Assembly (NCBI GenBank): GCA_017933935.1
Contig: JADWQK010000144.1
Span: 62,001-126,000, forward strand
DNA: 64,000 bases
Direction: 5' to 3'
DNA from: Sesamia nonagrioides
Lineage: Eukaryota > Arthropoda > Insecta > Lepidoptera > Noctuidae
The notes under the pieces are model-generated. The model was not told where the DNA came from. It ran no database searches and saw only the letters and a list, made by a program, of their open reading frames with translations. This document shows positions 30,328-42,248 of the stretch, piece by piece (the first letter of the stretch is position 1; the number at the start of each line of letters is the position of its first letter). The translations under genes and the position numbers were made by a program.

Positions 30328-30586
30328 CGAGTCGACGGCGCTTTGTGTTTCACGCACGCCTCAAAGAGATGTCAGCACATCGGGACGGGGTCCACGAAGA
30401 CCAATGCCTCCTGGGTCAGGATTCTGGGTTGTTTAAAAAAGAAACCGTGGCCCTGGACGTCGCACAGGCAAGTGAAGAAACACGGGTGGGTTTTAGTCAG
30501 TAAAAGCCTGACACGCCCTTCCGCTCCGCCCAGAGCGGGAGAAGTCATTTGATGATTATCCATGCCAATCAAAAAAAAAAAGGCAT
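30328..30586 (-). mobile_element. Rep-E copy 2
   Basis: Reverse-strand match to 21455-21706 (CAGCACATCGGGACGG, GGGTCAGGATTCTGGG, CTGACACGCCCTTCCGCTCC). Ends at an A-run near 30570-30580. Confidence 0.65.
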
Positions 30587-31034
30587 ATTATCTACTGAGT
30601 TATGAAGGTCGGATAAAATAGGTGCTAGTATTTAGTGCATCCGACATACTTCGATCATCAATCCGTTTTATTAACAAGCTTATTCTGAAGAAACATTCCT
30701 CCTGTATCATTCTGCAATATTTAATTTATATCAGTATTAAATTTTCTTTATTCGTATACAAAGTGTACTTCTAATACTTTATTCGTCGATTTTTATTGAG
30801 TGATGTTTACAGGGGCGATATATTTTATGTTTCTATTTTTACGGCGCATTAAATGTAAAAACTTTACGCCTATAAAGTTTGGGAGGCATCAATAAAATGG
30901 CTGACAGCCAAATCTTATATTTTTCCGTTTTAAATTAGGTTTAAGAACGCACTCGTCGGCAGAAAAGTTTTACAATAACCGGCGTCTGGTGAAGACATTC
31001 GGATACGATAGAATCGAGCCAGAACATTGAAATA
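30587..31034. other. No recognisable feature
   Basis: AT-rich. Confidence 0.4.
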
Positions 31035-31337
31035 TATTTTCTAGAAGTTTCCTATAGAAAATGTTATTATTACTTTTTATAAAACATTTGATAAATACAC
31101 CGTGCGTACTTGCTCCATTATCTTAACACACGTACCTATACGGTTTCGTTTTATAAACATTTAAATTTCATTAAAAGTAATTATTTATTTTCTAGAAGTT
31201 TCCTATAGAAAATATTATAATTACTTGTAATAAACCATTTGATAAATACATCATGCGTACTTCCGGCATTAACTTAGCTGAAGTATACGTTTTCGCGTTT
31301 TTGTTTAAATTTCATTAAAAGTCATTATTTATTTACA
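31035..31337. repeat. Tandem duplication, 151-bp period
   Basis: Two diverged copies start with TATTTTCTAGAAGTTTCCTA at 31035 and 31186. Both also share TTTGATAAATACA and TTAAATTTCATTAAAAGT. Confidence 0.8.
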
Positions 31338-31397
31338 ATATTCTAAACTACATCGTAGGTAGAAGTAACTAGGGGGTTTACTATCAGTTCTCATCAT

Positions 31398-31550
31398 CGT
31401 CATCATCATCATAATTTCAGCCGAAAGACGTCCACTGCTGGACATAGGCCTCCCCCAAGGTTCTCCACGACGACCGGTCCTACGCCTCCCGTATCCAGCG
31501 GTTTCCCGCGACCTTCACCTTGTCGGGGTCTACCCACGCTACGTCTCAGC
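31398..31550 (-). mobile_element. RTE-type LINE 3' end
   Basis: The minus frame includes VKVAGNRW, then SSWRTLGEAYVQQWTSFG and a stop, then a GATGATGATG tail. This is the best-preserved RTE ORF end in the window. Confidence 0.8.
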
Positions 31551-31682
31551 AGTTCTCATAGCAGAAAGAAATTTGAACAGGAGTGCTTTTCAAATTGGTG
31601 AGTTTGGCGACAAATAAATGTCACAAAACGTATCTGAATGTTGACGATGGCTGCCCATTGTAGGACATTTTGTTTTTTTTTT

Positions 31683-31865
31683 GTACCGTGTGGTACCGGG
31701 CTTAGAATAGTACCAACCCATATCCTCCCGTAGGCGTCGTAAGAGGCGACTAGGGGAACTCGTCTAGGGAAGCGGACAGCAGAGCTTCTCCTGTGGAATA
31801 TCACACTACCTACTGCGATCCCCAACCCGCCTGCCAAGCGCGGGTATTATGGCAAACGCCCCCAA
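31683..31865 (-). mobile_element. Element M fragment
   Basis: Contains CCATATCCTCCCGTAGGCGT, GTCGTAAGAGGCGACTAGGG and CCTGTGGAATATCACACTAC. The same blocks lie in the opposite strand at 59497-60251. Probably LINE-derived, class unknown. Confidence 0.6.
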
Positions 31866-32562
31866 TGCAATGAAAGCCAATTTAGTCAATTTCCTTTTTC
31901 TAATATTATAAGATGTTGTAGTTATAGGTATCAACAATGCTACATTCATGCGAACAACACAACTTACTGACGTCACGCAAAAATTGCATCGCACAAGAAG
32001 AGTTGAACGCGCAACTAGTATATATACAACGGCCTGGCGTGAATTATCAGGCAGTTGCCCGCCAGACACATCTGCACCCTAATTGCGTAACATACCATTA
32101 CTATCAGTTGGGATCATTTTGAAGCTTATTGTTATTTCATTGCTCCCTATGTTCTAAAATGTGTCTGCTCAACAACGTAAACAACGCAATGAATGTTGTT
32201 GAACTGTCAAAATGAAACCCATTGCTACTGGTAATGTGTTACGTAAAAACCTTCCTCCCTTTTCTATGAAGGATGAGTGAATTTAACACCCTTATACAAC
32301 ATTCCACATTAATAATTCTAACTAGGTACCTATTCATCTAACTTTCTTGTTTAGTAGCACATCATAACACTTTGCCCATCTCGTATCAAATATTAATGAT
32401 CGCAGCGTGCTCTAGGCACAACTTGATCCAACCAAACTTCGGAAACAAGGAAACCTCTCGCGAATTTGTGGTGATTGATAGCTAACACTGCCACCGGGCA
32501 CGTCCCTAGCTTCCTGCAAAATCCTTCTAATATTATGGATACTTTTTATCCTGGTACTTGGT
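31866..32562. other. No gene supported
   Basis: Unassigned; weak resemblance around 31965 to 18490 and 43180 (ACTGACGTCACGCAAAAATT). Confidence 0.35.
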
Positions 32563-32878
32563 TTTTTTTTTTTAAATATAAATTATGAACTAGTGCTTGA
32601 CTGCAATCCCGCCTGATGGTAAGCAGTGACGCAATCGTTGATGGTAAAGCGCACTAGTTTATTAAAAGCTTATTCACTATAGCCTTGAAGACACTCAAAT
32701 TTTAGACCGACGGAAACACCGCCGCTTGCAAACTGCTCCAGTCCCTCGATGTACGCGGTATAAAAGAGGAGGCGAAACGCTTCGTCCGGATCATAGTGGT
32801 GTTAACAACGTAAGGGTGGAAGCTCGCCGTACGACGGGTCGTCCGATGGTGGAACGGAGATGGGGGAATTAAATCATT
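32563..32878 (-). mobile_element. LINE-C copy 3
   Basis: Minus-strand copy with intact T-run/tail (GCACTAGTTTATTAAAAGCT) and coding remnant, ending at GGAATTAAATCAT. Confidence 0.75.
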
Positions 32879-32944
32879 AAATTAGTTCCTGTGAAATAAT
32901 TTTCAATCTCCACGGAGAATGCTAATGGTCCCAATTCTCATGTT

Positions 32945-33095
32945 CACTAACTAAATTAAAATTGAGTTCAATGCACCTTTTTCTTTCTATTTTTCTTAAA
33001 GAAGAGAACAGCAAATAAAATAATAGTTTAATCGTGTCAAATTAAGATACTCCATACACATACATAGGTACAGCTTAGACACGATTCAAAACATG
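32945..33095. mobile_element. MITE-F fragment
   Basis: CAATGCACCTTTTTCTTTCT, GTGTCAAATTAAGATACTCC and TTAGACACGATT match MITE-F. Confidence 0.5.
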
Positions 33096-33111
33096 ACACA
33101 GCGCGTTTTGT

Positions 33112-33620
33112 TTTAGGCGCCCCTCAAAGAGATGTTAGCACATCGTGACCTGGTGAAGGTCGCGGGAAACCGCTGGATGCGGAAAACGCAGGACCGGTTG
33201 GTGGACCAAGGATCTCCACGACGACCCGGCCTATGTCACCAGTAGTGAACGTCTTTCGGATAAAATTATGATGATGATGATGACGATATCCCACGGTAAG
33301 AGTGATTGTCGGCTTTCTGACTACCCATAACGACTGCCAAAGGTCTAGGAATGACAGCCGGGACTTTCCGAAGCAAGGAGAGGTTTTGGTATGTAAAGAT
33401 GGTCCTAATAAACCCGCAACCCTGACCCAGGCGGCATCAACTTAAACTTATGTTTCCTAGGGGTTGCGGTTTGTTAAATAAAAAAGAAACCATGGCCCTG
33501 GCCGTCGCACAGGCAAGTGAAGAAACACGGGTTTTAGTCAGTAAAAGTCTGACACGCCCTTCCGCTCCGCCCAGAGCGGAAGCGGTCATTTGCTGATTTC
33601 CCATCCCAAACCAAAAAAAA
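33112..33620. mobile_element. Chimera: Rep-E / RTE tail / repeat U / Rep-E
   Basis: 33112-33155 is a minus Rep-E scrap. 33155-33285 is a plus RTE tail (GTGAAGGTCGCGGGAAACCG) with a frameshifted end and ATGATGATG tail. 33286-33385 is repeat U (GACTACCCATAACGACTGCC). 33400-33620 is minus Rep-E preceded by an inverted scrap (AAACCCGCAACCCT against AGGGGTTGCGGTTT). The RTE-U junction recurs at 62391-62573. Confidence 0.6.
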
Positions 33621-33624
33621 ACAT

Positions 33625-33800
33625 GACTACTAAAATACTTCTTAATTTGAAAGGACTAAATTAATATTTATCTTCTGTCATTTTCTCATTGAAACAGAAA
33701 GATATCTTTATCTTTCTGTTTCAATAAGAAAATGACAGAAGATAAATGAAATAAACTAAATAATAATGGAAGAAACTAAACTAAATTTAGTTTAGTTTGT
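33625..33800. mobile_element. MITE-F derivative with 38-bp fold-back
   Basis: Arms 33666-33703 and 33710-33747 are complementary with one mismatch and a 6-nt loop, built from the MITE-F block TATCTTCTGTC. An AATAGCGGCCATCG end is seen near 33820. Confidence 0.65.
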
Positions 33801-34678
33801 ACTCAAGTGAATAGCGGCCATCGTCTTTAATTTTAAGTAAACTCATAAATAAATACTTACCTCTGTGTTTCATTAAAAAAATAAAAAATAGACAGGGAAC
33901 GAATAAATAATGTACCTCCGGATATGTATGTCCGGAAATCCATATATTTTCCTTTGCCAAGTCATTTCTTTTTATTCTATTTCTGTTAGGTATCAATTCC
34001 AAGTATTTCCTTTGAGAACAGATCTTTCCGATAGAGAGAATTTAAAACGAAAATTAGTACTGCTGGACGCAGACTATGGTGTAGGTAGTATTATTAGCAT
34101 TTATACAGTTACATAGATAGAAATCTAAAATCAGTGGGTTAAGGGGCGTATTACAAAAAAATCGGAAATTGCATGTTGCCGACGTTGAAAAAGTATGTTT
34201 TGTATGCGTCGTATCAAATAACAATTACGTGGAAAAAATAGTGTGTTTTCTCTACTACAATAATGATAAAACCAATTTTAGGTAACTTATTTAATTATTT
34301 AGTATGTATATTTTCCCCCGTTGCATGTTTAGGCAAAAACCTGCGGAGACATGAATTGAGAGCTCTAATTTGGAGACTCTTCTGTATATATACCACCACA
34401 AAAATATAATAAGCTCGTAAATATCCTATACTTCAACAATTTAGAAAAAAAAATTAGTTTCATGTTTATTATATAAAGAAAAAAAATATACAATAATCAC
34501 ATTATCGACCGAAAAGGCTTCGAAACAAGTCCCAATATCTCCTAAGTTTTACAATTTTTGGGAATAAAATTTACACTAAAATATTAATCAATCTTTGCTT
34601 AAACTATGGTATTGTTTTTACTTTTTAATTCGCTACTATTATTGTTCAATTAAATAAATAAAAAGACTATATATTTCG
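33801..34678. other. No gene supported
   Basis: AT-rich with short chance frames. Confidence 0.4.
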
Positions 34679-35066
34679 TTGCTTAATCCATCTGCGTTTA
34701 GTACGGCGCGAGCGCCTGTCAGGGAAGGACGTGTGTCAAAATTTTTCTCGCCCGTCTTCGCTTCGATAGGTACTATGTCGTATACGTCCCCATTGCTATT
34801 GTGTGCGTTTGTACTACGGACGCGGTTTTTGATCTTTGTAACTATTTATTTCCGAACAATATATTATTTAAGAATTTATGAAGTTTCGCGGGTGCAGATC
34901 ATGAAAATGACCTCATTTTTGAAATCAAAGATGGCCGACACCAATTTTATGATATTTTGACATGGGTGCCGTGACAGGGGTTTTCGAGGGGTGCTGATCA
35001 CAAAAATGACGTCATGTTTTTAATCCAAGATGGCCGACATCAATTTTATGATATTTCGACATGTTA
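34679..35066 (+). repeat. Unclassified repeat with tandem GATGGCCGAC units
   Basis: The right part has two copies of a unit of about 90 bp: AAAGATGGCCGACACCAATT and CAAGATGGCCGACATCAATT, each followed by TTATGATATTT(T/C)GACATG. The left part (CTCGCCCGTCTTCGCTTCGA) is unassigned. The frame across it is not a convincing gene. Confidence 0.6.
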
Positions 35067-35151
35067 CGCGTTTACGGCTAGCGCGGAACGTCAAGTTTAG
35101 AAAGCTTTTGCAAATTTCACTCACACAGAAGATTTCAGTTTTAGTTAATTA

Positions 35152-35369
35152 TCTATACTAATATATAAAACTGAAGATTCTGTTTGTTTGAACGCGGTAA
35201 TCTCAGGAACTACTGTTCCGATTTGAAAAATTATTTTTGCGTTGGATAGCCTATTAATCCAGGAAGGCTTTAGGCTTTAGGATACAACATCACGCTGCGA
35301 CCAATAGGAGCGGAGCATATATAAAAACATATCGAAAGCTACGCAGGTGAAACCGCGCGGTGCAGCTAG
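35152..35369 (+). mobile_element. Hel-B, plus-strand copy
   Basis: TCTATACTAATATATAAAAC after A (35151) to GGTGCAGCTAG before T (35370). The 3' part is diverged relative to 8809-9016. Confidence 0.78.
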
Positions 35370-35417
35370 TTTAATATAAAAAAGCTATAATTATATAAGT
35401 ATACATTTTAAAATAGT

Positions 35418-36675
35418 TTCCCTCGATTGCATTGACCGGCTCTTTTTCTGGGATCAATTATTTCGGGAAGAATGTACCAATAATAAAATTTTGTCAAACA
35501 GGGAATCATTCACACTGCAAACAAACAAACATTTTTGTTTCCAATATTTAGTCGGCCCTGATCTTGATAATACCATGGTTAACATTAAAAATTACGTCAT
35601 CACCATTAAATAAGGAATATTTATTTTTATTTTTTTGACGGACTGCTGCATCTGGTTTAATTGCGCCTATAGAAATGGGACATTTTATTTCTATAAGTCC
35701 TTCCTCACAAATTCCGTCTAGTGAAGCACCTAAGAAACAATAAGTCTCATCAATGAAAAAACCGCATTTTTAGATAGTTATGTTCTCTTCAATGGCAAGT
35801 TGCTCAATAGCGTTTACCTCATTTTCTTTGCCGTATTTTATTGACGCTACATGGTCCAAGGAAGATCCATAGAAAATTCATTAAACGAGTGGCGCCGAAT
35901 TCGAATTCGGGCGTTGTTTACAATTTTTTGCAAAATCTGAAGTCGTTCAAATACATCTTCTCAGCTCGAGTCATAAGTCACTTTCAGCCTGAAGAATTGT
36001 ATCCCTTTCAATGAATGGCACGCCGTTTTAAGGCCTGTTGTTTAAAATTTTCAATGAAAACTTCCTGTGCCTGCTTGGAATCGTCCGCATTCATATCAGA
36101 CTTTTGACATGCATTTCCGTAATCGACTTTAGCTACGAGCCCTGCGCTAAAGGTTATTTTACGGCGAAGTGTTTTGCGTTTCCGATTTATTGAAAAATCA
36201 TTGTGCTCTAAATGTTTCAGGGATTTACCTGGACTTTTCTGGTAGGCACATTTATACATGGTAGTTTGAAGTTCACCTGTGTTAAAACTAACCACAGCGG
36301 CATGATAATGGAAGGAGTAAGATTCTTTTATGGAATAATTAATGCTTTTCCCACCTACAGTCTTTGCTACTATGCTGTGGACCTGCTCTGCACGGTTCGT
36401 GGTAGTCGTAGACTTCGAGAATGATAAGCTAGCTGAGAAATATTTCATTGCAGTTTTAACAACAATGTTTTTGCTCAGAGTGATTGGTTTGATTCTTTTT
36501 CTCTCTTCAGTGCAGTAGTCCAAGTTACATTCACTGTGGTCTCCAAAAATGTATGTATTTGCCGTTGTTTAGAGTATTCCTCTGAACTTTTATACTTTTT
36601 TCTGATTCGATTAAATTTTGTTTTTGCCGGTGCCGTATTGAAGATCTTACTGCTATTCTTAGCCAAATCAATCAT
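35418..36675 (-). pseudogene. Decayed YqaJ-type (lambda exonuclease-like) nuclease gene
   Basis: Read on the minus strand. 36475-36675 and 36008-36523 are overlapping open pieces in different frames. The second has 171 residues, including LSKNIVVKTAMKYFSASLSF and KVDYGNACQKSDMNADD. After a stop and frame changes comes IKYGKENEVNAIEQLAIEEN, a TAA, then CFLGASLDGI and GLIEIKCPISIG. That is the D...EXK core of YqaJ-like recombination nucleases, where LGASPDG is usual, so Pro is Leu here. Further on a third frame gives FYYWYILPEIIDPRKRAGQ, which fits the family C-terminus. With several stops and shifts it cannot make a full protein. Such genes are often multicopy in arthropods, and mobile-element carriage is possible but not shown here. 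No introns or promoter were recognised. Confidence 0.75.
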
Positions 36676-37230
36676 TTCGGTGGCAAAAATTTACGTGCCG
36701 ACAGAGGGATAGATGTATCAGTTTCAAGAAGTTATGTTTTTTTTTCGTTGTAATTGCGGAGAAGATGGTACACTCAATTATTAGAATCAGAACGCCGTGA
36801 TATGGTCTGCTTTCTAATAATTAACTTCAGAACCTTGCGCCCAACCTGCTAGCGACTTGGAAGGATGTGATACTTACATCCTTTAGTGACGAAAACGTGA
36901 CGCACATTTTAATATTCGCTATAATTTGTGACGGCCTTGGTCTGGTCGATATTGCTTGTTGAAGCAATGGCTGTTTACACCTTGCGCCCACCAGTTTTCT
37001 TATGATTATTAAGTAATTACTTAATTTCTGTTTCTCGTTTCTTGTTACGATAGCTAAACGCATTCATCACTAATATAAAATTCGTGTTTCAAACCTGTAT
37101 GATCTCAAGTTGTCGAAATATGAGGAGGGCGCAAGGTTCATAATTATGAACATTACGCCCACAGTGTATCTCGACAATTGCTGGACCAAAGAGTTTGAAA
37201 CTTTGATTATTCTGCAGTGACAAATATGTG
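36676..37230. other. Region upstream of the nuclease pseudogene
   Basis: Contains CCTTGCGCCCA three times in mixed orientation (near 36833, 36981 and inverted near 37127). No gene supported. May be a degraded inverted-repeat element. Confidence 0.35.
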
Positions 37231-37365
37231 ACATTAGTGCCACGCGCATTTAGACTTCGTTACTGTCTTTTAACCATAACTTTTTGTACCATAACTGTTC
37301 GTTACTTTTAACCATAACTTTTCTAAATGACAGTAACGAAGTCTAAATCCTCGTGGCACTAATGT
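37231..37365. repeat. 37-bp inverted repeat
   Basis: Arms 37231-37267 and 37329-37365 share GACTTCGTTACTG in mirror image with a few mismatches. The spacer has two TTAACCATAACTTTT copies. Confidence 0.8.
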
Positions 37366-37461
37366 TGCACACACTACACACGTGTAGTGTAATTAATAAT
37401 GTTATATATATTTATAGTATTTTAAGTTTTTATGTTGTTTTTTATATTATAGTATTGTATA

Positions 37462-37898
37462 CAATATGTAAAGAAAACCCTGTCCGACCCGTAAGGATAA
37501 TAAAGGATAGGTAAACACATGGCCAAATAAAATATTAAATTTTACATAATCATCATAGTAACAATACTAATGAATTTTGAAATAATCTTTTTTTGTCGCA
37601 AATTAATTCCAACTTTCCCAAAATTTGGTATTTTTTAAAAAGTGACAACACCATTTGTGACGGAGCGAATAGCGATGCGACCACGTGCCGCGTGCCCTGC
37701 CCCCCGTCACCCGCGGATGTATGCCTAACGTGTTGTCTACCGCACATGCATTAAGTTACCTCGCTTTTTCGAAATAATATTTATTTTTTTTGGGGGATTT
37801 TTTTTTAAGTTTAGACCGGCTTTGTAGGCATTATTATAATCAGTTATCGATACCTAACAATACCTTCACGGATCGGACAGGGTTTTCTTTACATATTG
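37462..37898 (-). mobile_element. MITE-H2
   Basis: Full-length, opposite orientation to H1. Ends CAATATGTAAAGAAAACCCT and inverse, TA at 37460-37461 and 37899-37900. Confidence 0.85.
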
Positions 37899-37900
37899 TA

Positions 37901-39477
37901 TGTTTATATGGGCCTTGATGCGTGAAATAAATGGATAGAAATCACTACATATTATAAAACAAAGTCACTTTTACTTTCCCTATGTCGCTAAGTATGATTA
38001 AATCTTTAAAACTACGTAACGGATTTTGATAGAGTTTTTTTTAACAGATAAGATGATTCAACAGGAACGTTTTTATATAACATACATAATATATATGAGA
38101 AACACTAATATTTTTTGAGGTTTCTAATACATGTCGTAAAATAAACCCATTCTTTTGAGCTTACATTGCAAACGCTGACTGAATCCTATGAGATAGATCA
38201 AAATAATGTACTACAGTATTGTAGACCTTAAAAATGCCTACAAAAAAGTCTGTAACACCATATGTCTACCTACTATAGTTTCTTCATTATGACTACTTTA
38301 TAATGTTTGAAAAGTTAATTAACGCCAGTCGAAATCAGAGCCCACTATTTGTTCCTTGTTATTAATGCTTATCCAAATAAATTCAAATCAAAGGTATATT
38401 CAGTAGCAACAGATCTCTTTTTGAATTATTGGAATTGGTTGTTTCATTCAGGGGATAACACGATTTATTGAAAACTAAACACCAGAAAAAATTCGCGTGC
38501 CGCTCGCGCCCATGCCGGCCGCCTGCTACTTGAGTGTTTCTCTGCCTAAACCGCGGAGGGTGTGGGCCGGGGTAGCAAGTTTGGTCGGAATAATGGTCCC
38601 CTTATTTCGAACAAACTTGCTACCCCAGTAGGCTTTCGTTCTGTTTGAAGGTGGTGGAACTGGCTATCCATGGACAATAAGGTCGCGTATATCAAAAACT
38701 TTAGTACCACCGCAAAATAGGTAATAAAAAACTAATGCTTACGGAGGATCGGACGTCTTAATGATTATACTTGAAGTTAAAAATTTATGCCAAACTGTTC
38801 CTAAAGTTTAAATCTGGATAATAAAATATTATAGTAAGTCATATAAATGTTTGAGCACACTTCGGAGCAAGTGACATGGCTTTTATTAATATATGTCAGA
38901 TTTGAGTGCGGTGGTCTACATTATTGGTTGCACTTTAACGGTTTATCCACTGACGACCACTGCATAAGTGACATGAGTTATAAAGTATGACCTCATATTT
39001 GTATTCATGTCAGCTTAAAAACACGTAATATCACACATTTGGTCTCGGAAGGGTTAGGCAGACGTATTAGTTATTAGTAGATCTCACAATCTCGCACCTC
39101 AGGATGCTAAAGATCCCGCGAAATAGAGGAGATTGAGCAGGAAAGCGAACCCCGGGCTCCAACGCTAAAGCCGCGCATGCAACAGGGACTAAACGCGGAG
39201 AGGATGACGATGATCGTATCTAACATTAGGAGCAAATACAGAACACTACAAAGTAAACAATAAAATTAATTCCCTAAATTGGTCTCTTTTGGTTTAAAGC
39301 ATAAAATGTAAAACAAAATTTTACAGTTTATATCGTTACACGTTTTACAGTTACGGGTAATTTAATGGGTTGGCATATAAAAAACCTCGTATCTTTTCAA
39401 GCCGGTCAAATAAATAAATAAAAAGAAAAAAATGTAAATGTAAACCAAAAAACCTATAAGCATACAACGTTACTTTT
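37901..39477. other. No gene; one dyad and a SINE-like tail
   Basis: 38569-38582 and 38613-38626 are inverted (GGGGTAGCAAGTTT). 39120-39215 (GCGAACCCCGGGCTCCAACG ... GATGACGATGATCG) looks like a retroposon 3' end with no head. The rest is AT-rich. Confidence 0.4.
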
Positions 39478-39481
39478 TATA

Positions 39482-39906
39482 CAATATGTTAAGAAAACCC
39501 TGTCCGACCCGTGAAAGTATTGTTAGGTATCGATAACTGATTCTACTAATGCCGACAAAGCCGGACTAAAGCTTAAAAAAAATCCCCCTAAAAAATGAAT
39601 ATTATTTTGCAAAAAGAGGTAACTTAATACATGTGCGGTACGACACCCTTCCGCGGACGACGGGGGGCAGGGCACGCGACGCGTGGTCGAATCGCATAAG
39701 CGTACCGTCAAAATGGTGCTGACATTTTTTTTTTAATTACCAAATTTCGGGGAAGTTGGAATTAATTCGTGGGAAAAAAAGATTATTTTAAAATTCATTA
39801 GTATTGTTAATATGATGATTACGTAAAATTTTATAATATATATGGTCATGTGTTTACCTAACCTTTATTATCCTTATGGGTCGGACAGGGTTTTCTTTAC
39901 ATATTG
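39482..39906 (+). mobile_element. MITE-H3
   Basis: Full-length with TA flanks (39480-39481, 39907-39908), same orientation as H1. Lacks the H1 GC-rich fold-back. Confidence 0.85.
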
Positions 39907-40235
39907 TATATGCGAAACCCGAAACACGTGTCCCATATTTTTAAATAAATAATCTATGTACAAAATTTCCAAAAGGTATCATGAAAAACCGCAAAGCTCT
40001 GGGCTTGTCATCTTACCTGGTTGTCCCAACAAAAATATGGTAATGAGTGATGTGCTAACCTGTCTCACGCGCCTAGTACTATGATCTCAGCAGATGCGTC
40101 AGCTGTGTTGCGCGCTCGCTAACCTAAACCGCACTGCAACAATTTCTAAATGTATTTGAAAAATATGACATGGTGTAAAAATTATTGGAATCGATTCATT
40201 TGCTTATTCTGAAAGAACTATATTCAGTTTTCGTA

Positions 40236-40540
40236 TAAAGAAAAAATTACATTACAACTTCCCCTAAATTTGGTATTTTTAAAATAAGTGACAACACTAT
40301 TTTGACGTATTATGTATTTATGAATGAGCGACGAAATCGCGCGTCGCGTGTCCTGCCCCTCTTCGCCCGCGCATGATATTGCCTACCGCAGATGTATTAA
40401 GTTACCTCGTTCTGGGAAATTATATTTATTTTTAGGGGGATTTTTTTAAAGTTTTGCCCAGCTTTGTAGGCATTAGTAGAATCAATTACCAATACCTAAC
40501 AATACTTTCACGGATCGGACAGGGTTTTCTTTACATATTG
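40236..40540 (-). mobile_element. MITE-H4, truncated
   Basis: Keeps the CTTTACATATTG end with TA at 40541. The other end is missing about 130 bp. Confidence 0.75.
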
Positions 40541-40542
40541 TA

Positions 40543-40849
40543 CATTTCATTGGCTAAAGTTAAAAATACATAACTCGAAATCAAATACCTAATAGATTCC
40601 ACAAAGATCAAACAAAACCGAATCTGATAAGATCGAAAATCTTGATTGATAGAAAGAGGTATCCCCACATCCATTTTACAAATTTCTTGCCATTACTCTC
40701 ATATCAAAGTACCCTTTCCGTCTAGTTGGTATGAAAAATGAGTTTTCTTATAACATTTATTACGGCCGAAAGCATCAGGGAATCCTGGATATTAAACTTA
40801 TGACTAGATCACAGGAAAGTTGGTTTCATATTATAGGCTTTAAGAGGGG
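40543..40849. other. No recognisable feature
   Basis: AT-rich spacer. Confidence 0.4.
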
Positions 40850-41149
40850 ACTCTAGTGCTGAGGAATTTAAAAAATAGGTATTTGAAGAAACTATTACCG
40901 TCGCGCTGCTTCCAACCACTCCCGGTAAAATGCGAAAAGGACAGTTGCAGCTCAGGCTGATTTTACCTACAAAAATGTTGACCAAAAGACATTTCGTATT
41001 CCGCTGTTTTCTTTTTCAAAACATGACAGATCTCAATTGTTTTTATATCAAAATTTAGAGGATAAGTATACCTATGCTTCTATTATTATTATTTGTTTTT
41101 TGTCAAAAACTTATCACGTTTGTCTAATAGTCATCTGAACATCATGGTA

Positions 41150-42248
41150 TATAATACAATGGCTGACATTAAATAATCTAGAAATTAATTTATGTAAAAC
41201 ACACCTAATGACATTTAAAAATAGAATTCCCTTAATGACGAATATTAATATTAACTATAATGCCGAAACTATTACTGAGGTAGATACAACTAAATTTTTA
41301 GGACTTAACGTAGATAGTAGCCTAAATTGGAAAGTGCACGCGGAAATCCTTTGTAAAAAGTTGAGTACTCAATCGTATGCTTTGTATATGCTTACAAAAA
41401 AACTTAACGATTCTGCAGTTCTGAAAGCATATTATGGGAACGTTGAAACTATTATAAGATACGGAATCATATTTTGGGGAAACTGTACCGAAAGAGAGCA
41501 AATATTCAAAGCACAAAAAAAGTGCATAAGGGCAATGTGCAAGCTCGATCAAATGGATAGCTGTATACCATATTTCAAAAAATTAAAATGATTGACAGTA
41601 CCGTGTCTGTACATATATGAGTTGGCGATATTTGTCAGATATAATTTAACGACGCGATGTACGAAAATTATAAAAGTAAACGTCACAATTTAAAAGTTAC
41701 CTGTCCTCAACACAAAAGTGCATTAATGAATAGGTAATAGTGTACTCTGTATGGCGCCACGCGTTTATAATCACTTACCAAAACAATTATTAGAAAGCAC
41801 AAGCTATAATACATTTAAACATAAAGTTAAAAAATTTGTCGTGGAAAAGGCCTATTACAGTGTAAACGAATTTATACATGACATGCAATCTAATAATGAA
41901 AGATGACATTATTGTATTTGGTTATTGACTTGACTTGTTTTTAATTATTGGTTACTTATTGTTTGACATAATTATTTATAAATTTTCAATTGACCTGTCC
42001 ATGACGAAATTTCCTGACATTTATTATTTTTATGACATTCTTTTTTTTTTTCTTTTTTTAAATTATTTTGTTTCGAATGCATTAATAAAATTTACATGAT
42101 TATTAGTAATTGTACAATAAGTAGAGTCAAACAACAATTAAAATTGCATGCCGTCAGGCGGATTATGGAGATGCCAAACTATTTTAATGTATCGATGTTT
42201 ATAATACCCATTTTCGCAATAAATGAGTTTAAATTTGAATTTAAGTTT
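41150..42248 (+). mobile_element. 5'-truncated jockey-like LINE inserted in MITE-G3
   Basis: Holds an RT C-terminal frame (41208-41591) and its frameshifted continuation, then a 3' UTR ending GCAATAAATGAGTTTAAATT with TTTGAATTTAAG-type repeats. It has a short GGTA TSD candidate. Confidence 0.75.
41208..41905 (+). pseudogene. LINE reverse-transcriptase C-terminal remnant
   Basis: 127 codons begin in the RT thumb-proximal region: TKFLGLNVDSSLNWKVHAEI, then RYGIIFWGN and QKKCIRAMCKLDQMDSC. These match the post-catalytic part of jockey-clade RTs. A stop (TGA in AAATGATTGAC) and frame changes follow. LTVPCLYIYEL and RVYNHLPKQLLESTSYNTF can still be read before the end near 41905. The YxDD catalytic part is absent through 5' truncation. 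Confidence 0.78.

Noticed and set aside
34679..34960. 93-codon frame as a host exon
   Set aside because: Its right end runs into a tandem repeat containing GATGGCCGAC, and no splice-consistent neighbour exon was found.
35418..36675. YqaJ-like gene as evidence of a phage or virus insertion
   Set aside because: Only the nuclease is recognisable, with no viral neighbours. The family is also known as multicopy genes in arthropods.
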